A stretch of DNA of 64,000 bases. Origin: Tritrichomonas musculus (Eukaryota; Parabasalia; Tritrichomonadida; Tritrichomonadidae). Of this stretch, positions 20,690 through 31,096 are shown in pieces. The notes beneath the pieces are model-generated. The model did no database searches and was not told the origin of the DNA. It saw only the letters and a program-made list of their open reading frames with translations. The stretch lies in assembly GCA_039105265.1 (NCBI GenBank), contig JAPFFF010000018.1:2294001-2358000 (forward strand), written 5' to 3'. How positions within the stretch are numbered: the first letter of the stretch is position 1; every line of letters starts with the position of its first letter. The translations under genes were made by a program, and so were the position numbers.

Positions 20690-21307
20690 ATGACTGATTC
20701 TAATGCTATCAATCTTAAAATTGGAATGTTTGGTGGTGGTGGTGTAGGCAAAACATGTCTCACACTCAGATATCTCAAAGGTGAATTTTCAGAAGGTTAC
20801 ATTCCAACAATCGAAGATGAGTTTGCTAAAGTCGTTGAAGTTAATGGTAAAACAGTTTCGCTTAATGTCATTGATACAGCAGGTCAAGATGATTTTGCCG
20901 AAATGAGATATAGTTATTTTAGGCAAGTTCAAGGCTTTGTTTTTGTTTTTGATATAGGAAACCAATCATCTATTGATGATTTAAGAGTTATTTATAACGA
21001 CGCGAAAGGTGCTAACGATGATGAAAACATTAAATGTGTTATTGCTGCAAATAAGGCGGACTTACGTGAAGATCCCAAAGGCGATCTTGTCTCTACAGAC
21101 GAATACAAGAAACTTGAAGATGAATTTAAATGTAAAGTAGTTGAGACATCAGCTAAAACTGGTAGTGGAGTTGATGAACTATTCAAGGTAATAATTGCCA
21201 AATTAATAGACAAAGATAAGCCTGCTGCACAACCCAAAAATACCGAAAAAAAGAAAAACCAAAAGAAAGGTGAAAGTAGTGAAGGTGGTTGTTGCTTAAT
21301 TGCTTAA
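20690..21307 (+). CDS. Ras-family small GTPase (paralogue 2)
   Basis: A 205-residue close paralogue of the GTPase at 10823, with the same order of motifs: P-loop GGGGVGKT (15-22), YIPTIEDEF, DTAGQDDFAEMR, NKAD, ETSAKT. It has the same terminal sequence GGCCLIA (CAAX plus extra Cys). The hypervariable tail differs, being more Lys-rich (KNTEKKKNQKKGE), which would change electrostatic membrane targeting. The two genes have the same orientation and are most simply a tandem duplication whose spacer later expanded by about 9 kb of repeats. Intact Gly12 and Gln61 equivalents indicate a normal GTPase cycle. Confidence 0.95.
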   Translation: MTDSNAINLKIGMFGGGGVGKTCLTLRYLKGEFSEGYIPTIEDEFAKVVEVNGKTVSLNVIDTAGQDDFAEMRYSYFRQVQGFVFVFDIGNQSSIDDLRVIYNDAKGANDDENIKCVIAANKADLREDPKGDLVSTDEYKKLEDEFKCKVVETSAKTGSGVDELFKVIIAKLIDKDKPAAQPKNTEKKKNQKKGESSEGGCCLIA

Positions 21308-21442
21308 ATTTAATTTAGTTTTTATTTTTTCTTTTGTAATTTTTATTTTTAATTTGACTATAAAAGATTATATTTAATGGGAACTTCTCATTGGGAAGTA
21401 ATAATCATAAATGTTTTTCGATATTTAACCACTTTTGGGGAA

Positions 21443-21463
21443 AGATCATCTTCCGAAGATGAT
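21443..21463. terminator. Hairpin between convergent genes
   Basis: GATCATCTTCCGAAGATGATT forms a near-perfect stem between the 3' ends of the Ras-like gene and the TBC-like gene. Function is unknown; it is only a candidate 3'-end structure. Confidence 0.3.
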
Positions 21464-21537
21464 TAATGGTAATTTTTTGATTAAGGTTCAAAAAAAAAGT
21501 GTGTTATTATGATGAAAAGTGTTTTATTATTTATATT

Positions 21538-22578
21538 TTATAAAAATTGTGACTTTACTTCATACCCTGAAAATGATTTGAATCTTGGGCAGAAATACAT
21601 GCAACAGCTTTGGCAAAAAGATCTATTATGTTCTAAAATAACAGCAGCATCCTTAATAAGCTGCACAACATTCCAATTTTTCCAATTTGATATAAAATCG
21701 CCAACATTTTTTGTATCAGGAGGAATTCGAACTTGCATAACATGCGCGGCTGTTAAGCATTCAATAAATTCTAGTCTTGCCAATCGACCAAATATTTGGT
21801 CCCACATGTCAAGGATATCAATTATGTTATGATTTTCGGTGGCAAATAATAAAATTTCATACCGAATGCCAAAAGAAATCGATCCTGTATTTGTTGAATT
21901 CATTACCTTATATTGTTCTGGAGCAACATTTGAAATAACTTGATCTAATTCTTCAAAATGAGATAATAATTTTTGATTTGAATCTTTAATTCTTACAAGT
22001 GGTATGATTGAAATAATTGACCGAACTAAATAAAATGATATTGCTTCAGCAAAATCAGCAGAAAGTTTTGCAAGCTCTGAAAAGACAGATGTCATAACAA
22101 GGCAAACACAGCCTATATGATAAAAGTTTTGTGTGTAAGAAATTTCTTTAGATTCATGAACCATAAGAGCAAAAATTCGGCTCAATCGAAGTGTTGGAGC
22201 GTTTAATATTTTTTTGCTCATCTGACAGTCCTTGAAAAGTTGTTCAAGCCAAGGTATTGCATTTTCGACATCTTTGCGTATAACGGACTCAACAGCCATT
22301 GGAACGATTGACAAAGGTTCTTGTGGTTTTTTTGAAAAGCACTGTCTACATCTTTCGAAATAATTTTCACTTATCTGGTACAAAGTTGTCCCCCAAGATT
22401 GTCTTCTTTGATGAAGAATTCGTAATGAAACGAGCCAAGAAATAAAGCGATCTGCAACTTTTTTTTCTGGAACATTATCAGTTAAAAACTTAGCAACATC
22501 ATTATAGCAAAATATTGTGCAGTCAAGTAATCTGAGGCCTTCAACAATTTTTTCTTCTGGTGGTAAATCGAAGTTCAT
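21538..22578 (-). CDS. TBC-domain-like protein with degenerate GAP fingers
   Basis: A 346-residue helical protein that reads like a small trichomonad TBC (Rab-GAP) protein. The segment TLRLSRIFALMVHESKEISYTQNFYHIG (about 129-156) parallels the TBC 'RIL...YxQG' motif. ISFGIRYEILLFATEN...DILDMWDQIFG (about 230-265) parallels 'W.lllFe.E...vlrlWD.l'. The C-terminal AAHVMQVRIP...NWNVVQLIKDAAVIL matches the end of the fold. In active TBC proteins an Arg in IxxDxxR and a Gln in YxQG insert into the Rab site. Here the first reads IRKDVEN, with no Arg, while YTQ keeps Gln but loses the Gly. It is therefore probably a pseudo-GAP or scaffold. The assignment rests on pattern recognition only. Confidence 0.65.
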   Translation of the reverse strand: MNFDLPPEEKIVEGLRLLDCTIFCYNDVAKFLTDNVPEKKVADRFISWLVSLRILHQRRQSWGTTLYQISENYFERCRQCFSKKPQEPLSIVPMAVESVIRKDVENAIPWLEQLFKDCQMSKKILNAPTLRLSRIFALMVHESKEISYTQNFYHIGCVCLVMTSVFSELAKLSADFAEAISFYLVRSIISIIPLVRIKDSNQKLLSHFEELDQVISNVAPEQYKVMNSTNTGSISFGIRYEILLFATENHNIIDILDMWDQIFGRLARLEFIECLTAAHVMQVRIPPDTKNVGDFISNWKNWNVVQLIKDAAVILEHNRSFCQSCCMYFCPRFKSFSGYEVKSQFL

Positions 22579-22826
22579 TATCTTAGAAATCTTCTATATT
22601 TTTTGACTTTTTGATAGTATATGAGGTCGTATCACGTGAAATTCTGGATTTTTACAGCATTATATATATAATATGTATTGTTGGTTTCAGTGTGAAAAAA
22701 TGAAGAAATAATTAGAATAAATTTTTCTATATGCGATCATATTTTTGAATATAAAAAATTTTAAATTCAAATGGAATTATATTTTTAACTAAAACATATG
22801 GTTCTTGATATATATCTATTCACAAT

Positions 22827-25712
22827 TTATTTCTTTCTTTTCTGATATCTTCCTCCTCCTCGTCTATCTGGTGGCCCTTTAGTTTTTTGGTTGCTGTTTG
22901 TATTGGTATTATTTGTTGATTTTTGTGGAGGTTTCTTGTTTTGCTGATAATGAGGCTTATTATCTGCAGCTACAGACTGCGATCGTCTCATATAATTCTG
23001 TTGTCTATCGCGTCCTTTGTCTCTATTTCGATCTTGTTGTTGGTATTGATGCTGATGTTGTGATTCATTAGTTGTTGATGAGGATGTTTGTGGGGGCTTA
23101 AAAATAAATTCATTTTCCTTTTCTTTCTCAGGCTCAACTTCAGCTTCATTTGTGTTATCTCTCTGCTGTTGATCCTGGGAATCTTCTTGTTTTGTATTAT
23201 TTTCATCTTCATCGTTATCATTTTCTTCCTTTTGAGTATTATCGTCGTTATCTTCTTGATCTTGTTTATCAGCCTCTTGTTCTTCTTGATCTTGATGTTC
23301 AGTATCAGGATTCTCTTCATGTTTCTCTGTTTCATTGTTTTCAATATCATTTGTTTCATCTAATTGGGTAATTGAATTATTTTGATCCAAGTCGTCAACA
23401 TCATGAGTCTCGCGAGTATCAGGTTCATCGATTTCAGGTGGTGGAGTTGGTCTATATCCTTCTTCTTGGCTTTGAGTTTGAAAATTATTCTGGAATGAAG
23501 TATTTTGATTTAAGTTATAATTTCCTGCACTGCTTTGGTTACTGATTTGTGCAGATGACTGATCCCTAGATGCTTGCACAATTTGTAACGTCTGTATTTG
23601 TTGAAGCATTTGTTTTTGTTTTTCTTGATTTTTCTCAATACGAGTTTCGAGCAAAGTTACTTGAGTTTGAAGTTCGTCATTTTCAATTTGAAGTTTTTGT
23701 ATTTCTTCATCTTTCTGTGCAATTGTTGCTTCTGAATCAGCAGCTTTTGAAGTTGAAGTTGATGATATTTCTTGGTACTTTTTATTAATATCAGCCAATT
23801 GAAGCATAACTCTTTTGAGTTCAGCGTCTTTGTTTAAGAATTTTTCTTGTAATTCTTCGATCTCGCTTGAATTTTTGGTATCAAGTTCTTGATATTTATT
23901 TTGTTCTTCATTCAATTTTTCAGCCATCTCATTCAATTGTTTCTGAAGTTCCAATTTATTTTCAAGAGATTCTTTCAGTTTGAATTCAAGTTCACTAATC
24001 CTGTCATTTTCTGTTGGATCAGACTGTTTATTTTTCATTGAGTTTTCATCATAAAGTTTTTGCCATTCATTTACTGAATTTTCCAGAGATGTAATCTTAT
24101 TAATCCGATTAGCAAGTTCGGCTTCCAATTTATTGTTACTTTCTTTAAGCTCTTCTACTTTATTTTGAAGAGATTTAATCTCATTATTAAGAATAATTTT
24201 ATCATTTATGAGAGAATCTTTTTCTTTTTGAAGGGTTTCATTAGCTTCCTTAAATATAACGGCATCAGGTGCATCGACAACTGGAATGGACAAATTAGCA
24301 TTAGGTAAAATAATCGAATTATTGAGTGGAATTTCAGATGATAAAAATTTTGATGTACCATTCAAATTTATTTTTGATGTACTATTCATCATTTCGCTTA
24401 ATTGTTTAAGGTTTTCCTGATAAAGTGAAAGGTGATCGTCTTCATGGGACTGCATTTCATTGTATTTAACCTTTAATACATGATTTTCTGCAGTAATTTT
24501 TTCTAATTTTGCTTGATTTTCTTTTTGATCAATTTTTAATTGATTGATTTGGGACTTCAGTTGGTTTGATTCAAAGAGAGCTTCATCAAGACTTTGTTTA
24601 CTTTGCTTCAATTGTAAATTAAGTGCATTTATCTCGCAATTGAGCGACCTTTTACTACTTTCAAGATTTTCTTCATAATCAGTTTTATCTTTGCTATTTT
24701 CATTTTTCAATTTAACTACGAGAGCAGAAAGTTCTTTATTCTCTTTACGTGTTGAAAGCAGTGTTTTCTCAAGAACAGCCTGTTTTGAAATATCTTCAAC
24801 TTTATAATCAATACTTGTTCCATTAAAAGAAATAAAAGGAAAAGATTCACAAAAGTTATTAATTGCGCTTTCAATTTTTTCTTTCTTGATTGCTTCGATA
24901 TTTAAATATGTCACTTTTTCATTTAATTCAGTTATTACTTTTTCTAAATCTTGTTTTTCAGCATTTTTCTTCTCAATAATTTCGTTTAATTCTTGGTTTT
25001 GTTTCTTTATTTCATCTATTTCGTTTTGTTGTTGTTCTTGTTTTAATGCTGAATCAGCATTTATTTGCTCTATTAAAGTTTTTAATTCAGATATTTCTTT
25101 TTCTTTTTCATTTATTTTTTGTTCCCTTTCGTCATGAATTGAATTGATTAATTTTTCTATTGACTCTTGCGCATTTTTAAAATTATCTGGAGCTGTAAAA
25201 ATATCCTTTAATTCTTCCTTCAGCCACTTCTCGCGTTGATTGCTTGTATAAAGTTGGTTCTGTAGATCTTCAATTTTTGATTTCATAAATTTAAATCGTT
25301 CTCTCGCAGTAATTATTTGGTTTCTAAAATTTACATTTTCGGTATCACTCTGTAATAAAAGAGCTACAAATGCTGCGGTCACTGACCATAAATAGTTGTA
25401 TTCGTTTTTTGTTTGTGTAAGATAAGATGAAACCTCGGAATATGCGCTTTGATATAAACCAGATTTTTGTATCTCGCTTTCGTATTGTGAAGAAACTCGA
25501 ACATTGTCTTGATATAATGATGTATATTCTTGCGTTAATGAATCAATGATAGGTACAATTTTGCTTGTGATCGAATTGACGAAAAAAGAAAATGATGATG
25601 ATGTACCCATTTGATAATCAAGAGCTGAATTCAAACCATCTTTCATTTCATATAATTTTTGAATGAAATCTGAAAAGAGCTCATGGAGCTGAGAAACGGA
25701 TATTTCTTCCAT
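22827..25712 (-). CDS. Large coiled-coil protein with acidic and RGG-like C-terminus
   Basis: The 961-residue protein has an N-terminal helical domain (about 1-130) containing aromatic and hydrophobic runs (LWSVTAAFVALLLQ). A very long coiled coil (about 140-690) follows. Then come a Gln/Asn-rich stretch, a strongly acidic Asp/Glu/Asn tract (about 760-860), and a basic end with DRRGGGRYQKRKK. The last part resembles RNA- or polyanion-binding low-complexity tails. There is no named family. It is transcribed divergently from CFAP61, with 299 bp between the two ATGs, so the two genes may share a promoter region. A cytoskeletal role is plausible but not shown by the sequence. Confidence 0.85.
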   Translation of the reverse strand: MEEISVSQLHELFSDFIQKLYEMKDGLNSALDYQMGTSSSFSFFVNSITSKIVPIIDSLTQEYTSLYQDNVRVSSQYESEIQKSGLYQSAYSEVSSYLTQTKNEYNYLWSVTAAFVALLLQSDTENVNFRNQIITARERFKFMKSKIEDLQNQLYTSNQREKWLKEELKDIFTAPDNFKNAQESIEKLINSIHDEREQKINEKEKEISELKTLIEQINADSALKQEQQQNEIDEIKKQNQELNEIIEKKNAEKQDLEKVITELNEKVTYLNIEAIKKEKIESAINNFCESFPFISFNGTSIDYKVEDISKQAVLEKTLLSTRKENKELSALVVKLKNENSKDKTDYEENLESSKRSLNCEINALNLQLKQSKQSLDEALFESNQLKSQINQLKIDQKENQAKLEKITAENHVLKVKYNEMQSHEDDHLSLYQENLKQLSEMMNSTSKINLNGTSKFLSSEIPLNNSIILPNANLSIPVVDAPDAVIFKEANETLQKEKDSLINDKIILNNEIKSLQNKVEELKESNNKLEAELANRINKITSLENSVNEWQKLYDENSMKNKQSDPTENDRISELEFKLKESLENKLELQKQLNEMAEKLNEEQNKYQELDTKNSSEIEELQEKFLNKDAELKRVMLQLADINKKYQEISSTSTSKAADSEATIAQKDEEIQKLQIENDELQTQVTLLETRIEKNQEKQKQMLQQIQTLQIVQASRDQSSAQISNQSSAGNYNLNQNTSFQNNFQTQSQEEGYRPTPPPEIDEPDTRETHDVDDLDQNNSITQLDETNDIENNETEKHEENPDTEHQDQEEQEADKQDQEDNDDNTQKEENDNDEDENNTKQEDSQDQQQRDNTNEAEVEPEKEKENEFIFKPPQTSSSTTNESQHQHQYQQQDRNRDKGRDRQQNYMRRSQSVAADNKPHYQQNKKPPQKSTNNTNTNSNQKTKGPPDRRGGGRYQKRKK

Positions 25713-26011
25713 TTCTCTTTAGACTATAAAGAAAAATATTTTTATTATATTTCTGATATAATTTGGTCTGGCTATATATGATCTGAATTTAAAATTTGCA
25801 ATGATTCTATATTAAATAATGTAAAAAAATCATAAATTATTGTACCAATTTTCTCTCATTCATTTTAAAATTATGATGTTATGTGCAATTAGATCATTTT
25901 TCATTTGCTAATATAGCTTTGAAATGAAAACATTTATCTATATATTTCAATGTCCTATCGGCATCTACGTTTTTTTTTGTTTAGAATAAGTTTATTAATT
26001 CGTGTTGCGAA

Positions 26012-28786
26012 ATGTCGGAACTAACGATTCGTCGTTCTGCATCAACGGACGCAAGATCTCTTTCATCCCTTGTTGAGCGCCTCTCCGAAATGCTTGTTCC
26101 CCGTTATTCAAGAAAAGATTTGTCACAATTACTCGAAGATTCTATATTATCTTTTACCGTTCTTTCGGAAGGCCAGCCAGTTGCAATTGCTTGTTTTTCT
26201 TATCCAAAGCAAGAAGTTTATTATTCCTATCGTCAATTAAGTCTCGCTTTCTATGCTGCCGAAACTCAACATACAAATGAAGCAGCTAGGTTAATCTTGA
26301 GAACAGTTTTTGAATCACAACCGTGTATTGACACAATCATTACAAAAGTTGCTAGCTCTTCACCTCTTGAATCAGCCCTTGTTCCATTCTTTGTTGATGA
26401 TGGTGATTACATGAAATGTGCCAGAGATAGCGTTGTTCCATCGCTGCTCATCCGTGCAGCACGTGTTGAAGATTACGATGATCTAATGCCGCTATTTGAA
26501 GCTGAAGCTCCTGACCTCATACAAGAATACGGTCAATTTTTCGTTTCAGATTTAATTAAATCAGAAAATACGAAATGCCTCGTTGCAGAAGGTCACGATG
26601 GCCGTGCTGTTGCTTTTGCTGGTCTAGAGCCCGAATTTGATCCATCTGAGCACAAAGATTCATATGATTTGGAAGCATTTCAAGATTTATTCAAAGAAAA
26701 GAAAATTGCATTCCGTATCAGGATCTTCTTTATTGCTGAAGATTACAGAAATCATTCACGTGATTTCATGAAACCAATTTTTGCCTTAATGAGAGATGCT
26801 GATTATTGTTTAATGTTCCTTCCAACAAATAGCCCTCCATTCCCTCTCGCTCCTTTCTTTACTAGAATTCCAGCTTACGAACATGGAAATGAAAGATTTG
26901 TTCTTTACCTTTGTCATAGAGATTCAGTAGCTGATGTTATGCTTAGTGTTCGTCAATTTTCAGGTGATGATTACTCTCTTCTTGAAAACTTCATTGAGCC
27001 CTTACCAAATCGAACTGAAATACTTGAAATTTGTAATGAGCATCCAGAAAATGTTTATCAGCTTATGGCAAACGAAATTGTTGCTGGAATTTGCTTATTT
27101 AAACCACCAGAACCAATTGATCACCAAAATTGGGATATCGAGCAATACGTTGAAATTGGTGCCTGTTCAAGGCATTGCCAATTACTTAATTTCACAATTT
27201 CTCCCATTTTTGAAAGATTTCTCAACTTTTTCCTTGTTCGATGTTTAGAACTTCTTGATTGTCATGCTCTTTATTATATGCATACAAAACAAGAAATGTT
27301 AGATGATCTTATTGGTAAATTGTTCTTAGCTATTGAAAGACGGCAAGGCCCAGCTCCATTTAAGCTTGAAAAACATCTTGAAAGATCAGATACAATGCAT
27401 TTATTTGCAAGGAAATATGCATTGCAACCAAAATTTGAGATTAATACTTCAATTGTTGTTGTTGGTTCTACAGAAGCTGTCGCATCTTTTGTTTACAAGC
27501 TTATCTCTGTTCCATATCTTCACTTTTCTGCTATTCATGTTGTTTGTACTGGAGGAGCAGAGCGAATATGGGTTAACACGGCCGCATCTCGAGAATATCC
27601 TCCAGATTGGTTGCAGCATCTTCATCTCTTAAATGCAATTAACTTCTTTGAAGCTGATCTCGCAGAAATTAACCGTGAAGAAGATGAAATCATACTTAAT
27701 GATGGTAGTATTGTCTGTTATGACTTTTTGATATTATTAACAGCTAAAGAAGGTGAAATTGCTGATATGTGGATGGCCAAAAATTTTGTTGAAAATACCC
27801 AGCCCCCTGTTACTGTTTACGGAGACTCATTGGTCGCTTACTATATTCTTTCGCATTATCCAGGAGCTGCTCACATTGCCCACAATCCAAGATTTAAACT
27901 TGAAGGAACAATGGCAACAAAAATTACTGATTCTACCGAAGCACATTGTGACTTCAAAGAAGTTCCAGCTGTTTTACTCGGAATTATTGAGCATTCATTT
28001 CTTGTTTATGATGGAGGTATTGTCATTGATGAACTATTTCGAACTAATGATACCAAAATCTTTGCAGCAGGCCCAATTACTCAATTTTCTCGATTATATC
28101 GTGTTAAAGATGATGGAAATATCATTTCTCAAACAGAATACGGAAAACAGATTGGTGGTGTTATCCTCAGATATGTTGATCCACTTGACAAATTTGAAGA
28201 ACCACCTCCAATTGTCGGATCAGATGATGTTAAAAACCTTGTGAAGACAAAAGGGCCACAATCTGTTCCAAAATTCTCCACAAGAAGGGCTGAAATGTAC
28301 CAACTTCCAGGAGATCGTATCTTTTATAGAAATGGATTTCCATCAACTAAATGTCGGTGCTTGGAAACCTCAAAGCCAGGTCAAAGTATTCGTTTTTATA
28401 TCGATAATGCCAACTTTATTCAAGCATTTGAATATTTGGGTGATGCAGATCCTGCCATTTTTAATTGGATTAAGTTCATTGGCCTTCCTGGTGTTTTATT
28501 AAACAACATGATTGATAGATACGATAAAAAGATGATCACTGATTTCAAAGCATTCTTTAATGAGCCTTGGTGTAAAGCCTTGCTTCATGATAGATTCCCC
28601 AAATTCTTCGAAACTCTTCATCAAGAACTTATTCAGCACGAAAATGTTGACACACCTGAGGTTCATAACGAAATTAGAGCAGCAATGATGCAGTTTTTAA
28701 TTGATAACGCTGATTTGTTACCTGATTATTACACTTCTGAATCGCAATTGCCACCTTTAAGTGATGACGATGATGGTGCAAAATGA
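26012..28786 (+). CDS. CFAP61: CFAP61-like flagellar protein
   Basis: The 924-residue protein has the two-part architecture of cilia- and flagella-associated protein 61, a component of the calmodulin- and spoke-associated complex at the base of radial spoke 3. The N-terminal half (about 1-450) contains two acetyltransferase-like segments, one starting LTIRRSASTDARSLSSLVERL and a second LLIRAARVEDYDDLMPLFEAE. From about residue 475 a Rossmann-like oxidoreductase region begins (INTSIVVVGSTEAVASFVY), with later IVIDELFRTNDTKIFAAGPI resembling the FAD-binding 'TSxPxIFAAGD' segment. The dinucleotide glycines are not conserved, so it is likely non-enzymatic. It is shorter than vertebrate CFAP61 (about 1,200 residues). 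It supports a flagellated host. Confidence 0.8.
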   Translation: MSELTIRRSASTDARSLSSLVERLSEMLVPRYSRKDLSQLLEDSILSFTVLSEGQPVAIACFSYPKQEVYYSYRQLSLAFYAAETQHTNEAARLILRTVFESQPCIDTIITKVASSSPLESALVPFFVDDGDYMKCARDSVVPSLLIRAARVEDYDDLMPLFEAEAPDLIQEYGQFFVSDLIKSENTKCLVAEGHDGRAVAFAGLEPEFDPSEHKDSYDLEAFQDLFKEKKIAFRIRIFFIAEDYRNHSRDFMKPIFALMRDADYCLMFLPTNSPPFPLAPFFTRIPAYEHGNERFVLYLCHRDSVADVMLSVRQFSGDDYSLLENFIEPLPNRTEILEICNEHPENVYQLMANEIVAGICLFKPPEPIDHQNWDIEQYVEIGACSRHCQLLNFTISPIFERFLNFFLVRCLELLDCHALYYMHTKQEMLDDLIGKLFLAIERRQGPAPFKLEKHLERSDTMHLFARKYALQPKFEINTSIVVVGSTEAVASFVYKLISVPYLHFSAIHVVCTGGAERIWVNTAASREYPPDWLQHLHLLNAINFFEADLAEINREEDEIILNDGSIVCYDFLILLTAKEGEIADMWMAKNFVENTQPPVTVYGDSLVAYYILSHYPGAAHIAHNPRFKLEGTMATKITDSTEAHCDFKEVPAVLLGIIEHSFLVYDGGIVIDELFRTNDTKIFAAGPITQFSRLYRVKDDGNIISQTEYGKQIGGVILRYVDPLDKFEEPPPIVGSDDVKNLVKTKGPQSVPKFSTRRAEMYQLPGDRIFYRNGFPSTKCRCLETSKPGQSIRFYIDNANFIQAFEYLGDADPAIFNWIKFIGLPGVLLNNMIDRYDKKMITDFKAFFNEPWCKALLHDRFPKFFETLHQELIQHENVDTPEVHNEIRAAMMQFLIDNADLLPDYYTSESQLPPLSDDDDGAK

Positions 28787-29220
28787 AAAGGTTGACTTTT
28801 ATTTATTTATTTATTTATTTTTTATGAAATAAAAATGATCATTTAAAAAAAAATCTGTTTTCGATTTTCCTTTTTTATTTACCAATATTTGATTCATATT
28901 TCAAATAGTTGGTTATAAGCTATCGTATTTTGTACTTATATTATGAAATGTTGATATACTAAAATGAATAATACTAATATATTAAAGTTGAATAAGGATA
29001 TATATAATCAAATATTATTCTATAATGTAATTAATTATTTTTAGTTTTTTATTTATATTATATCATTAATTATATGATCATATTTGAAATAAATCATGGT
29101 AAATATGCTAAAATTGTTGATATAAAACTATTTATTAAATTTCAATGTTTTTCACAAAAATTTTAAAAACTCAGAATTTTTTGTAAGAGCTCGTTATTAT
29201 TTTTTGTCCAAATTCTTCAC
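28787..29220. other. Intergenic AT-rich DNA with ATTT run
   Basis: A short TTTA run follows the CFAP61 stop (28799-28822). The rest has no visible feature apart from being the promoter region of the phosphatase gene at 29221. Confidence 0.5.
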
Positions 29221-30171
29221 ATGATTTCAACAAGAATTGATAAATTATTTAAGAAACTATATCAAGCCAGAGCAGATAACTCAAAATCACCAGTTCGGAT
29301 GGATATTAATGATCTTTTATGGTTATGTGATGAATCAATAAAAGAATTAAAAAAAGATAATGTCCTTCTTCTTTTAAAAGCTCCAATTAATATTATTGGT
29401 GATATTCATGGACAATTTTACGATTTACTTCGTTATTTAGATATAGGAGATCTCCCTCCAAATTCAAATTATTTATTTCTTGGGGACTACGTAGATAGAG
29501 GGAAAAATAGCATTGAAACATTAACGTTATTATTATGTATGAAAATTAAATATCCTGCGAATGTTTGGTTACTCAGAGGAAATCATGAAACGCCAGATAT
29601 ATCTCGTTCATATGGCTTTTTTGCCGAATGTGCATCAAGATATAATCAAAGTTTGTGGGAAAAATTTAATGAAGTATTTATGTATCTTCCAATTGCTGCA
29701 GTTATAAGTGATCGAATATTTTGTGTTCATGGTGGTCTTTCACCCCTTCTAACAGATATCTCACAAATTTCATCTTTAAAAAGGCCGCTTGAAATTCCCG
29801 AATTTGGTCTTCTTACAGATTTGTTATGGGCTGATCCATCACCAGATCATTTAGGATTTAAAGAAAGCGAACGTGGTACGTCTTATACTTTTGGATATGA
29901 TGTCGTAGATGAATTTAACAAAAATCACAATTTTGATCTCGTTTGCAGAGGACATCAAGTTGTTGACCCTGGGTTTTATTTCCCATTTATGAAAAATAGA
30001 AATTTGCTCACTATTTTTTCTGCACCAGATTATTGTGAGGAATTTGGAAATAGAGGAAGTATGATGAAAGTTGATTTTGATTTAAAATGTACATTTGTTT
30101 TTATTGATCCTCCCCCGCCAGAAAAAAAGAGATTTACATTCAAAACACAAATTCAAGGAAATAGATATTAG
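29221..30171 (+). CDS. PPP-family Ser/Thr protein phosphatase catalytic subunit (1)
   Basis: The 316-residue protein has the full metallophosphatase signature: GDIHG (60-64), GDYVDRG (88-94), LLRGNHE (117-123), then CVHGGLSP, LLWADPSP and RGHQVV. It is a PP1/PP2A-type catalytic core with both metals and the catalytic His expected to be in place. The PP1 'SAPNYC' segment reads SAPDYCEEFGN. The C-terminus (FKTQIQGNRY) lacks the PP2A tail ending in Leu that LCMT would methylate. A related gene lies at 57521. Trichomonads carry many PPP paralogues; assignment to PP1 versus PP2A subgroups would need a tree. Confidence 0.95.
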   Translation: MISTRIDKLFKKLYQARADNSKSPVRMDINDLLWLCDESIKELKKDNVLLLLKAPINIIGDIHGQFYDLLRYLDIGDLPPNSNYLFLGDYVDRGKNSIETLTLLLCMKIKYPANVWLLRGNHETPDISRSYGFFAECASRYNQSLWEKFNEVFMYLPIAAVISDRIFCVHGGLSPLLTDISQISSLKRPLEIPEFGLLTDLLWADPSPDHLGFKESERGTSYTFGYDVVDEFNKNHNFDLVCRGHQVVDPGFYFPFMKNRNLLTIFSAPDYCEEFGNRGSMMKVDFDLKCTFVFIDPPPPEKKRFTFKTQIQGNRY

Positions 30172-30299
30172 TATGATAATTGTTTGTTTAATTATAAAAA
30201 AAAAAAAAAAAATTGTTAATAGCTTCAATAAAATTAATGCGTTTACTAGCTATCGACGTTTGCTGTATACTTTGAGCAATATCTAATATTGCCGAAAAG

Positions 30300-30301
<2 letters not shown>

Positions 30302-30338
<37 letters not shown>
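30302..30338. repeat. Poly(T) tract of 37 bases
   Basis: An uninterrupted T run between two convergent genes. Length is probably variable and prone to assembly error. Confidence 0.95.
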
Positions 30339-30340
<2 letters not shown>

Positions 30341-30393
30341 TGACGCAGTTCTCATGAATAAGCAATAATTAAGTTATTAACTATATTTTTGTT

Positions 30394-30948
30394 TCACAAC
30401 CAAATAAGTACTAAAGTAATAATGCAGCTTGCAATGATAAAAGTTATGATTAATGTGTGAGATTGGAATGCATCATTGTTTTTTTCATCATTTTTATTGA
30501 TTACTTTACTTGAACTAAAGCAGGCATACCTGTTTATTAAAGGAGAAATTGAGCCTTGAGCTTTTTCGTTGAAGGTATTTTTAAAGCTTGATGATGGAGT
30601 TCGCATAATCTGTTTTTCGTAACTTTGATTAAATTGTTTGTTTCGCAAAATAGAAGATAATCGAGGTGAATTCAAAGAATCACGAAATTTATTTGGGCTT
30701 GGAGGTGTTTTAAAAGAATCAGGAATTGCATACCTCTTTGGTGAATCCTGTGAAAATGATATAGACTTGTTTTTTGTGTTTTTTTGAGTATATTCTGAAA
30801 AGAATGTGCGTTTCGATGAATTTTTATGAATCATTGGACTACAATTCATATTTGGAGTTTGGCAGCAATGGTTGTAACTCTTATCTGTTCTATGAATAGT
30901 TGGCGTATGAATAGGTGTAAATGAACTATTTTCATAATATGAATTCAT
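30394..30948 (-). CDS. Putative tail-anchored membrane protein
   Basis: A 184-residue protein of unknown family. It is Ser/Thr/Pro/Asn-rich and probably disordered for about 160 residues, with repeated short SP or TP sites (HTPTIHR, KTPPSPNKF, TPSSSF) that look like proline-directed kinase sites. It ends in a single hydrophobic segment (LIITFIIASCIITLVLIWL) with almost nothing after it. That topology is a C-terminal tail anchor, with the N-terminus in the cytosol. No catalytic motif is present. The long frame, sensible composition and plausible topology support a real gene. Confidence 0.65.
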   Translation of the reverse strand: MNSYYENSSFTPIHTPTIHRTDKSYNHCCQTPNMNCSPMIHKNSSKRTFFSEYTQKNTKNKSISFSQDSPKRYAIPDSFKTPPSPNKFRDSLNSPRLSSILRNKQFNQSYEKQIMRTPSSSFKNTFNEKAQGSISPLINRYACFSSSKVINKNDEKNNDAFQSHTLIITFIIASCIITLVLIWL

Positions 30949-31096
30949 TCACGATTTGAATATGATAAAATAAACATCTTTTTTTAGGATAAGTACGTTT
31001 AAGTGAATAATTTGTATTCGTTTTTTTGAATAGTTTATTCTTTGAAAAAAATTGAATTCAAAATAAAATTTTCGAAATTATTAATCAACATCAATT

